Shown here: piece after piece, positions 8,153 through 13,033 of the stretch
Layout: every line of letters begins with the position of its first letter
Numbering within the stretch: the stretch's first letter is position 1
Source of the DNA: Paracoccaceae bacterium
Lineage (GTDB): Bacteria; Pseudomonadota; Alphaproteobacteria; Rhodobacterales; Rhodobacteraceae
Direction of reading: 5' to 3'
Assembly: GCA_003561595.1 (NCBI GenBank)
Contig: PWWF01000228.1
Location: 1 to 13,033, forward strand
Length of the DNA stretch: 13,033 nt
Notes under the pieces: generated by a model
The model's database searches: none
The model's input: the letters and a program-made list of their open reading frames with translations, nothing else
Told to the model about the DNA's origin: nothing
Made by a program: the position numbers and the translations under genes

Positions 8153-8710
8153 CTATTGCGGCGATCGTTTGGCAAGGATGCGCTGCAATGTGCGGCGGTG
8201 CATGTTCAGCCGACGCGCCGTCTCGGACACGTTGCGGTCGCATTGCTCGAACACCCGCTGGATATGTTCCCAGCGTACACGGTCAGCGGACATGGGGTTT
8301 TCCGGTGGTTCCGGCAGCGCATCGCCCGGATCAGACAGCAGAGCGCGCACGACCTCATTCGCATCGGCCGGTTTCGACAGGTAATCCGTCGCACCAATCT
8401 TGACGGCGGCAACCGCCGTGGCAATCGCACCATAGCCCGTCAACACCACGATGCGCGCATCTTCACGCGCGCTGCGCAGCGCCTCGACCACATCCAGCCC
8501 GTTGCCATCTTCCAGCCGCAGGTCGATCACCGCATAGGCCGGGCGGCGGGCCTTGGCGATCACCTTGCCGCTTTCGACCGAGCGCGCCGTCTCGACTGTA
8601 AAGCCGCGCTTTTCCATCGCACGCGCCAGTCGCTTTACGAATACTTCGTCATCATCGACCAATAGAAGCGTCGGATCGGGGCCAATCTCGGCAGCAGGGC
8701 TGTCAGACAT
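8153..8710 (-). CDS. regA: Redox response regulator RegA (PrrA/ActR)
   Basis: DNA-binding response regulator, 185 residues, activated by RegB and controlling photosynthesis, respiration, carbon and nitrogen fixation genes in its relatives. The receiver domain has the acidic pocket DDD (19-21), phosphoacceptor Asp63 (VIDLRL, the same number as in R. capsulatus RegA) and Lys113. A short proline-containing linker (PEPPENPMSADR) leads to the Fis-type helix-turn-helix ending NMHRRTLQRILAKRSPQ, which is almost invariant in RegA proteins. The ATG at 8710 was chosen because family members begin close to the receiver domain; an in-frame start at 8764 would add 18 unlike residues. The ribosome-binding site is only a GAGAGAG stretch and lies in a hairpin. 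The gene follows senC by 77 bp on the same strand and is probably co-transcribed with it. Confidence 0.97.
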   Translation of the reverse strand: MSDSPAAEIGPDPTLLLVDDDEVFVKRLARAMEKRGFTVETARSVESGKVIAKARRPAYAVIDLRLEDGNGLDVVEALRSAREDARIVVLTGYGAIATAVAAVKIGATDYLSKPADANEVVRALLSDPGDALPEPPENPMSADRVRWEHIQRVFEQCDRNVSETARRLNMHRRTLQRILAKRSPQ

Positions 8711-8720
8711 GATAATGCTC

Positions 8721-8739
8721 TCTCTCATTGGCAGAGAGA
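8721..8739 (-). promoter_or_regulatory. Stem-loop covering the regA ribosome-binding site
   Basis: On the minus strand TCTCTC (8739-8734) pairs with GAGAGA (8726-8721) around a 7-base loop. The 3' arm is the only purine-rich element ahead of the regA ATG at 8710, so the hairpin would hide the ribosome-binding site in the senC-regA transcript. The repeated CT/GA dinucleotides allow the pairing to slip. Confidence 0.4.
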
Positions 8740-8787
8740 TAGGGCGCCGTGCCGGGAAGGTCAATTTTCCAACGCGCGAATCTGGCG

Positions 8788-9408
8788 TCAGGCATTCTCG
8801 AGGTAACAGGCCGTGGTATCGGCCACCTGCTCGGGCGTCTGGTCGCGGCGGATGATATCGACAAAGCCATGTTCCGGCAGCATCAGGTAGCTGAAGGTCG
8901 AATGATCGATCAGGTAGAAATCGTCATCGGTTTCCTGAACGGCGTAATACATCCGGTAAGCCTGCGCGGCGGCGCGGATCTGTTCTTCGGACCCGGTCAG
9001 CCCGACCATGCGCGGATGCATGAAGCGCACGAACTCGGCCAGCGCCTCTTGCGTGTCGCGCTCATGATCGACCGAGATGAAGACAGGCGTCACCTCATGC
9101 CCCTTTTCATCCAGCAGATCAATGGCTTCAGCGTTACGCGCCGTGTCCAGCGGGCAGACATCGGGGCAGAAGGTATAGCCAAAATAGATCAGAGTCGGCT
9201 TGTCGGCGAAATCCGCATCCGTGACTGTGCGGCCCGTGTGATCGACCAGTTCGAACGGCCCGCCAATGGCGCCCGATCCACCCGCGATCGATGTCTCGCG
9301 GCACTGGTCGAACCCGGTCTGGGACGATCCGGCATAGATCATGTAACCCAGCCCCCCAAGCAGGGCGGCGACGGACCCGACAGCAATGGTGGAATAGAGG
9401 CGAATCAT
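8788..9408 (-). CDS. senC: SCO1/SenC/PrrC copper-binding protein
   Basis: Membrane-anchored, periplasm-facing thioredoxin-fold protein of 206 residues, in the family that delivers copper to cytochrome c oxidase. In Rhodobacter, SenC/PrrC also influences RegB/PrrB signalling. A single N-terminal hydrophobic segment (about 7-26) is the anchor. The copper ligands are visible as FCPDVCP with Cys81 and Cys85, and His169 in LIDHSTFSYL. FGYTFCPDVCPLD and the VDHERDT stretch are typical Sco signatures. The ATG at 9408 is chosen over a TTG 12 bases upstream because GGAG lies 6 bases ahead of it. It is divergent from regB across 101 bp and is followed by regA, the same order as in the R. capsulatus regB/senC-regA locus. 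Confidence 0.96.
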   Translation of the reverse strand: MIRLYSTIAVGSVAALLGGLGYMIYAGSSQTGFDQCRETSIAGGSGAIGGPFELVDHTGRTVTDADFADKPTLIYFGYTFCPDVCPLDTARNAEAIDLLDEKGHEVTPVFISVDHERDTQEALAEFVRFMHPRMVGLTGSEEQIRAAAQAYRMYYAVQETDDDFYLIDHSTFSYLMLPEHGFVDIIRRDQTPEQVADTTACYLENA

Positions 9409-9422
9409 TGCGATCTCCAACA

Positions 9423-9436
9423 GCGACGATTGGCGC
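9423..9436. promoter_or_regulatory. Candidate RegA-binding site in the senC-regB intergenic region
   Basis: GCGAC (9423-9427), four bases, then GGCGC (9432-9436) fits the GCGNC/GNCGC half-site pattern described for RegA/PrrA, where half-site spacing varies. It lies 15 bp upstream of the senC start. RegA is known to bind the corresponding region in R. capsulatus. An element with the same 4-bp spacing lies before petA. Eight fixed G/C bases give roughly one or two chance hits in a GC-rich window of this size. Confidence 0.4.
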
Positions 9437-9452
9437 CTTGATGCCTCAAGGC
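9435..9452. repeat. Perfect 7-4-7 palindrome between senC and regB
   Basis: GCCTTGA (9435-9441), loop TGCC, TCAAGGC (9446-9452). The arms are exact reverse complements. It overlaps the candidate RegA site by two bases. As DNA it could bind a dimeric regulator acting on both promoters; as RNA it would form a stable tetraloop hairpin in any transcript crossing it. No T-run of terminator type follows. Confidence 0.6.
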
Positions 9453-9491
9453 CCCGGCCCTATCAATCCGGGATGGCGCATATGTGACAAC

Positions 9492-9508
9492 GCGCCTCAA
9501 AGAGGTGC
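9492..9508 (+). promoter_or_regulatory. Stem-loop covering the regB ribosome-binding site
   Basis: GCGCCTC (9492-9498) pairs with GAGGTGC (9502-9508) around AAA, giving seven pairs including one G-U. The 3' arm contains GAGG (9502-9505), the only ribosome-binding site for the regB ATG at 9510, and the stem ends one base before that ATG. It would therefore limit translation unless opened. Confidence 0.5.
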
Positions 9509-9509
9509 C

Positions 9510-10898
9510 ATGCAAAGTCCGCGATTCGGTGAAATTTCGCAAGATCATCACGGCGAATGGGTGCGTCTGCGCACCATGACCGGGCTGCGCATGGTCGCGC
9601 TGGCCGGTCAGGCCACGGCGCTGACGGTCGCGCATGTCTATTTCGATCTGCGGTTCGACCGAACGCTGGTCTGTCTGGTCTGGGGCGCGGGGGCGCTGTC
9701 GATCCTTGCCTCGCTTCTGTTGTTCCCGCAGACCAAGCGGCTCAGCGATTCCGAGGCGATGCTGACCTTTCTGTTCGACATCGCGCTGCTGATCTGCCTG
9801 CTCTATCTGACTGGTGGGATCACCAACCCCTTCGCGTTGCTGGTGCTGGGGCCAGTCACCGTGTCGGCCATGGCGCTCAAGCCGCGATCAACCCTGATCC
9901 TGGCACTGGTGGCGATTGCGCTGCTGACGCTTATCAGCCTGACCTATCAGCCCTTGCGCTTTGCCGATGGCACGCCGTTGGTGGTGCCCCCGATCCTGAC
10001 CTTCGGTTTCTGGACGGCAATCGTGATCGGGATCTTGTTTCAGGCGTTCTATGCCCATCGCGTCGCGGAAGAGGCCAGTTCCATGGCCAATGCCCTTCTG
10101 GCCGCGCAGATGGCACTGACGCGCGAGCAGAAGCTGACCGATCTTGGCGGCGTCGTCGCTGCAGCGGCACATGAGCTGGGCACCCCCCTGGCAACGATCA
10201 AACTGGTCAGCGCCGAACTGGCCGAAGAGCTGCGCGACCGCCCCGACCAGCAGGCCGATGCGCAATTGCTGGTCGAACAGGCGGATCGCTGCCGCGATAT
10301 CCTTCGCTCCATGGGACGGGCAGGCAAGGATGACACCCATCTGCACCGCGCGCCCCTGGAAGCCGTTCTGATGGAGGCGGCCGAGCCGCATCGCGACCGT
10401 GGCAAACAGGTGCGCTTCCTGCTGGAGCCTGGCGCAGGGGGCGATCCGAGCCAGCCTGTCATCGAGCGCCGCCCCGAGATCATTCACGGATTGCGCAACC
10501 TGATCCAGAACGCGGTCGATTTCGCACAATCGCAGGTCTGGGTGCAGGCCGAATGGACCGACACCACGCTGCGCATCCGCATCATCGATGACGGGCCGGG
10601 CTTTCCGCCCACCCTGCTGGGCTTCATTGGCGAGCCTTTCATCCGCCGCCGCCGCGACCCGTCACGCAAGCGCCACCGCCCTGATTACGAGGGGATGGGA
10701 CTGGGGCTTTTCATTGCCAAGACATTGCTGGAACGCACAGGCGCGCGCCTGTCCTTCGGCAATTGCGACGGGTCGGTTACGCATCTGCGCGGATCATCCA
10801 CGCTCAGCGGGGCGGATATCCGGCTGGAATGGCCCCTGCGCCGCGTCCGGGTGGATACCAGCGGCGCGCTGCAACCGAATCAGCCACTGCCGGTGTGA
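9510..10898 (+). CDS. regB: Redox sensor histidine kinase RegB (PrrB/ActS)
   Basis: Membrane sensor kinase of 462 residues that autophosphorylates and donates to RegA when electron carriers are reduced. The N-terminal half holds six hydrophobic segments, roughly 26-45, 51-72, 86-100, 108-123, 127-145 and 163-181. The loop GGITNPF (102-108) is the ubiquinone-binding motif GGXXNPF of RegB. The dimerisation/phosphotransfer domain has AAAHELGTPL with His221, and ADRCRDILRSMGR with redox-active Cys261; each sits four residues before the R. capsulatus positions 225 and 265. The ATPase domain shows the N box (Asn330, Asn334), DDGPGF (360-365) and GMGLGL (395-400). The start at 9510 matches family members, which begin just before the GEWVRLRT stretch; the frame is open upstream without similarity. 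Divergent promoter shared with senC. All key residues are intact. Confidence 0.97.
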   Translation: MQSPRFGEISQDHHGEWVRLRTMTGLRMVALAGQATALTVAHVYFDLRFDRTLVCLVWGAGALSILASLLLFPQTKRLSDSEAMLTFLFDIALLICLLYLTGGITNPFALLVLGPVTVSAMALKPRSTLILALVAIALLTLISLTYQPLRFADGTPLVVPPILTFGFWTAIVIGILFQAFYAHRVAEEASSMANALLAAQMALTREQKLTDLGGVVAAAAHELGTPLATIKLVSAELAEELRDRPDQQADAQLLVEQADRCRDILRSMGRAGKDDTHLHRAPLEAVLMEAAEPHRDRGKQVRFLLEPGAGGDPSQPVIERRPEIIHGLRNLIQNAVDFAQSQVWVQAEWTDTTLRIRIIDDGPGFPPTLLGFIGEPFIRRRRDPSRKRHRPDYEGMGLGLFIAKTLLERTGARLSFGNCDGSVTHLRGSSTLSGADIRLEWPLRRVRVDTSGALQPNQPLPV

Positions 10899-10978
10899 AG
10901 TGACAGGCACTGCGCAAGTGTGAGTGGACAAATGCGTGCTGCCTGATAGGCTTGTCTCATGTCTTGAAAGGGTATGCC

Positions 10979-11263
10979 ATGGCGCTTCCACTCGCACCGA
11001 TCGCGGTTTTCGCGGCAAAATACGGCTCTGTCGCGCTGGCAGGCTATGCACTGGCCCGCCAGATTCAGGTCGGGCGCACCGATCAGCGCGCCGAAGATGC
11101 GCTGGACGAGTTGCATGAGGGCATCAGCGCCCATCGCCCCCGTGACCGCGACCAGATGAATGCAGCCGCCCGGTTCCGCCGCACCATCCGGCTGGGCACG
11201 AGCGGGCCGGGCATCGAGATCGACGCCTCGGCGCTGGGCCGGATACGGATGCGCCGGGTGTGA
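10979..11263 (+). CDS. Small conserved-looking protein of unknown function
   Basis: A 94-residue protein that I do not recognise. The N-terminus LPLAPIAVFAAKYGSVALAGYALARQ is moderately hydrophobic and could be a membrane segment or signal anchor (about 2-25). The rest is charged and helical in character (RTDQRAEDALDELHEGI), followed by a basic end rich in Arg. There are no cysteines, and no catalytic motif is apparent. The ATG at 10979 has AAAGGG six bases upstream. A TTG nine codons upstream is in frame but has no ribosome-binding site. Its stop overlaps the GTG of the GST-family gene (GTGTGA), so the two are probably translated together. It lies 80 bp after regB with no obvious terminator between, and so could be part of a regB transcript. 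Confidence 0.72.
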   Translation: MALPLAPIAVFAAKYGSVALAGYALARQIQVGRTDQRAEDALDELHEGISAHRPRDRDQMNAAARFRRTIRLGTSGPGIEIDASALGRIRMRRV

Positions 11264-11880
11264 GCGGACTGACCCTCTATTACAGCGACGCCTCGCCCTA
11301 TGCCCGCAAGGTGCGCGCCCTTGCGCATGAGGCCGGGCTGGAGGGGCAGATTACGCTGGTGCGCGCCTCTGGCACGCCCTTGGACCCGGGCACCACACCG
11401 ATCACCGCCAACCCGCTGGGCAAGGTGCCCACATTGCTGCGCGCGGATGGCGCGGCGCTCTATGACAGCCGGGTGATCTGCGAGTATCTGGACGCGCGCG
11501 CTGATGCAGGGCTGTACCCGGCGGGCGCAAGACGATGGGATGCGCTGGTGCTGGAGGCGACGGCAGATGGCATCCTCGATGCCGCGCTGAGCATGGTCTA
11601 CGAAACTCGCCTGCGCCCCGAACAGATGCGCCTGCCTCTGATCGTCGAGGGGTACTGGACCAAGATCGACCGCGCGCTGGACGTGCTGGAGGCGCGCTGG
11701 ATGGCCTATCTGGCCGGCCCGGTATGCATTGGGCAGATCGCGCTCGGCTGCGCGCTGGGCTATCTGGACCTGCGCCACCCCGCCCGCGACTGGCGCGCAT
11801 CCCGCCCCGAACTCGCCCACTGGGAATCGCGTATCGCGGCACGCGCCGCGATGCAGGCGACAGCGCCACCACCGGGCTAG
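11260..11880 (+). CDS. Glutathione S-transferase family protein
   Basis: A 206-residue protein with an N-terminal thioredoxin-like GST domain (about 3-79) and an all-helical C-terminal domain. LYYSDASPYARKVRALAHEAGL shows the usual first strand and helix, with Ser12 at the site where many bacterial GSTs have the glutathione-activating residue. NPLGKVPTL contains the cis-proline Pro57, and LYDSRVICEYLDA the conserved Asp69-Ser70 contact to the glutathione gamma-glutamyl group. The substrate is unknown; roles in detoxification or redox repair are general for the family. It starts at GTG, overlapping the stop of the preceding small gene. It ends 197 bp before petA, and there is no strong terminator between. 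Confidence 0.9.
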   Translation: MSGLTLYYSDASPYARKVRALAHEAGLEGQITLVRASGTPLDPGTTPITANPLGKVPTLLRADGAALYDSRVICEYLDARADAGLYPAGARRWDALVLEATADGILDAALSMVYETRLRPEQMRLPLIVEGYWTKIDRALDVLEARWMAYLAGPVCIGQIALGCALGYLDLRHPARDWRASRPELAHWESRIAARAAMQATAPPPG

Positions 11881-11967
11881 AACGATGTTTGCGGTCACAC
11901 ACCCCCGATCAACCGGGAATACCAGCAGATTCTGCGGGGCTGCGACACCTTTACCGCTTGAGGATGC

Positions 11968-11996
11968 TGGACGACTATCACAAACCCAGCTAAATA
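11968..11996 (+). promoter_or_regulatory. petA: Weak candidate promoter for the pet operon
   Basis: TGGACG (11968-11973) and TAAATA (11991-11996) are 17 bp apart and are the best sigma-70-like pair I can find in the 197 bp before petA. The match is poor (about 4 of 6 and 3 of 6). The rest of the gap, 11881-12077, holds a short dyad GCAGA-T-TCTGC (11925-11935) and the GC-rich repeats listed next. Confidence 0.22.
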
Positions 11997-12010
11997 GCCG
12001 CCGAGACAGG

Positions 12011-12032
12011 CTGCGGCGCGACTGCGGCCGCG
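12011..12032. promoter_or_regulatory. GC-rich direct repeat with RegA-like half sites before petA
   Basis: CTGCGG is repeated 11 bp apart (12011 and 12022), about one helical turn. Within it GCGAC (12018-12022), four bases, GCCGC (12027-12031) matches the GCGNC-N4-GNCGC form also seen between senC and regB. An extra GCGGC half site (12013-12017) adjoins it. RegA/PrrA control of the cytochrome bc1 operon is established in Rhodobacter; assigning this site to RegA is inference. Confidence 0.38.
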
Positions 12033-12077
12033 TGTCCTTTATGCAGCCATCGAACCCATTGAAAAGGGAGAATGCTC

Positions 12078-12641
12078 GTGTCCAACGCTGAAGATCACGA
12101 CAGCAGCCGCCGCGATTTCATCCACTACGCCGCAGGCGGTGCCGGTGTGGTGACAGTCGGCGCCGCTGTGTGGCCACTGGTCAATCAGATGAACCCGTCG
12201 GCAGATGTCCAGGCACTGTCGACGATTTTCGTTGATGTGGGTGATCTGGAACCCGGCGGCCAGGTCACGGTCAATTTTCTTGGCAAGCCCGTTTTCATCC
12301 GGCGCCGCACCGAGGAAGAAATCGCTGATGGCCGGGCTGTCGAATTGGCGGACCTGAGCATCGACCGTGATGGTCGCAACCCCAACCGCCCGGGCAGCGA
12401 TGCGCTCGATTCCAACCGCACGCTCGATGAAGACGGCGAATGGCTGGTGATGATCGGTGTATGCACCCATCTGGGCTGCGTTCCGCTGGGTGACGGCGCG
12501 GGTGATTTCGGGGGCTGGTTCTGCCCCTGCCACGGCTCGCATTACGATACGGCCGGGCGCATTCGCCGCGGCCCGGCCCCGGAAAACATGCATATTCCGG
12601 TCGCCGAATTCGTTGATGATGTAACCATTCAGCTCGGCTAA
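12078..12641 (+). CDS. petA: Ubiquinol-cytochrome c reductase iron-sulfur subunit (Rieske protein)
   Basis: Rieske [2Fe-2S] subunit of the cytochrome bc1 complex, which takes the first electron from ubiquinol at the Qo site and passes it to cytochrome c1. The N-terminus has a Tat-type motif SRRDFI (10-15) followed by a single membrane helix at about 16-34 that stays as anchor. The cluster ligands are Cys129 and His131 (CTHLGC) and Cys149 and His152 (CPCHGSHYD), with Cys134-Cys151 as the stabilising disulfide. Length (187) and numbering match R. sphaeroides. I chose GTG at 12078, giving MSNAED as in Rhodobacter: it lies 7 bases after the ribosome-binding site AAGGGAG, whereas the ATG at 12072 is only 1 base from it. 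First gene of petABC; petB follows after 14 bp. Confidence 0.97.
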   Translation: MSNAEDHDSSRRDFIHYAAGGAGVVTVGAAVWPLVNQMNPSADVQALSTIFVDVGDLEPGGQVTVNFLGKPVFIRRRTEEEIADGRAVELADLSIDRDGRNPNRPGSDALDSNRTLDEDGEWLVMIGVCTHLGCVPLGDGAGDFGGWFCPCHGSHYDTAGRIRRGPAPENMHIPVAEFVDDVTIQLG

Positions 12642-12655
12642 CGGAGGAGCGACTG

Positions 12656-13033
12656 ATGTCAGGTATCCCACACGACCATTACGAGCCCAAGAGCAACGCC
12701 GAGAAATACATGCATCGGCGCCTGCCCATTATCGGGCTGATCTACGACACGATCATGATCCCCACACCCAAGAACCTGAACTGGATGTGGATCTGGGGCA
12801 TCGTGCTGGTGTTCTGTCTGGTGTTGCAGATCGTCACGGGCATCGTGCTGGCCATGCATTACACCGCTGACGTGAACATGGCCTTTGCCAGCGTCGAGCA
12901 TATCATGCGCAACGTGAATGGCGGCCATATGATGCGCTACCTGCACCAGAACGGGGCGATGCTGTTCTTCCTTGCCGTCTATCTGCACATGGCGCGCAGC
13001 ATGTATTACGGCAGCTACAAGACGCCGCGAGAG
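12656..13033 (+). CDS. petB: Cytochrome b of the bc1 complex, 3' end beyond the window
   Basis: Membrane core subunit of ubiquinol-cytochrome c reductase that carries hemes bL and bH and forms both quinone sites. Only the first 126 residues are present. The N-terminus [12 protein letters not shown] and [13 protein letters not shown] are typical of Rhodobacterales cytochrome b. The first membrane helix is at about 44-68 with [14 protein letters not shown]. The second contains the first pair of heme ligands, His97 and His111, numbers that coincide with R. capsulatus; their partners on helix D lie past the window edge. GGAGGA (12643-12648) is an excellent ribosome-binding site 7 bases before the ATG, stronger than that of petA. 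petC would be expected next. Confidence 0.97.
   Translation, partial: MSGIPHDHYEPKSNAEKYMHRRLPIIGLIYDTIMIPTPKNLNWMWIWGIVLVFCLVLQIVTGIVLAMHYTADVNMAFASVEHIMRNVNGGHMMRYLHQNGAMLFFLAVYLHMARSMYYGSYKTPRE

Noticed and set aside
9291..9509. Upstream extension of the regB reading frame
   Set aside because: The added residues overlap senC antisense and have no similarity to RegB N-termini; the ATG at 9510 has a ribosome-binding site and matches the family start.
11083..11898. Long minus-strand open frame opposite the GST gene
   Set aside because: Antisense shadow of a gene with clear GST motifs; product lacks any family pattern.

Overview
The window reads as chromosomal DNA of a GC-rich alphaproteobacterium, most likely from the order Rhodobacterales. 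The main evidence is a regB / senC / regA (prrBCA) redox-regulator cluster next to the petABC operon for the cytochrome bc1 complex. RegA, RegB and Rieske residue numbers coincide with, or sit a constant few residues from, the Rhodobacter numbering I remember. Coding density is high, several genes overlap by 4 bp (ATGA or GTGA), and I see no insertion sequence, phage gene, tRNA, rRNA or CRISPR array.

Left part (1-1650): the end of a nitrogen-assimilation operon read leftwards, glnK then amtB (amtB runs off the left edge), headed by an AT-richer regulatory stretch with two inverted repeats. Next (1651-3837) is a class A penicillin-binding protein read rightwards. It converges on a leftward gene (3923-4663) for a zinc-ribbon protein with one membrane segment. 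Divergent from that is a tightly coupled rightward operon (4850-7732): ftsE, ftsX, a PlsC-type acyltransferase and a PPOX-family flavin protein, each start overlapping the previous stop by 4 bp.

Middle part (7741-10898): a small predicted lipoprotein, regA and senC are read leftwards. regB is read rightwards from a 101-bp divergent intergenic region with senC. RegB is a quinone- and thiol-responsive sensor kinase, RegA its DNA-binding response regulator, and SenC a Sco-type copper protein linked to cytochrome oxidase assembly. Together they tie gene expression to respiratory redox state.

Right part (10979-13033): a 94-residue protein of unknown function is coupled by a 4-bp overlap to a GST-family protein. 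Then come petA (Rieske protein, probably starting at GTG) and petB (cytochrome b), which runs off the right edge. The bc1 complex is a classical target of RegA-type regulation.

I found no wholly new system. The observations most worth checking are non-coding: matching GCGNC-N4-GNCGC elements in the senC-regB and pre-petA intergenic regions, hairpins that would occlude the ribosome-binding sites of both regB and regA, and a perfect 7-4-7 palindrome between senC and regB.
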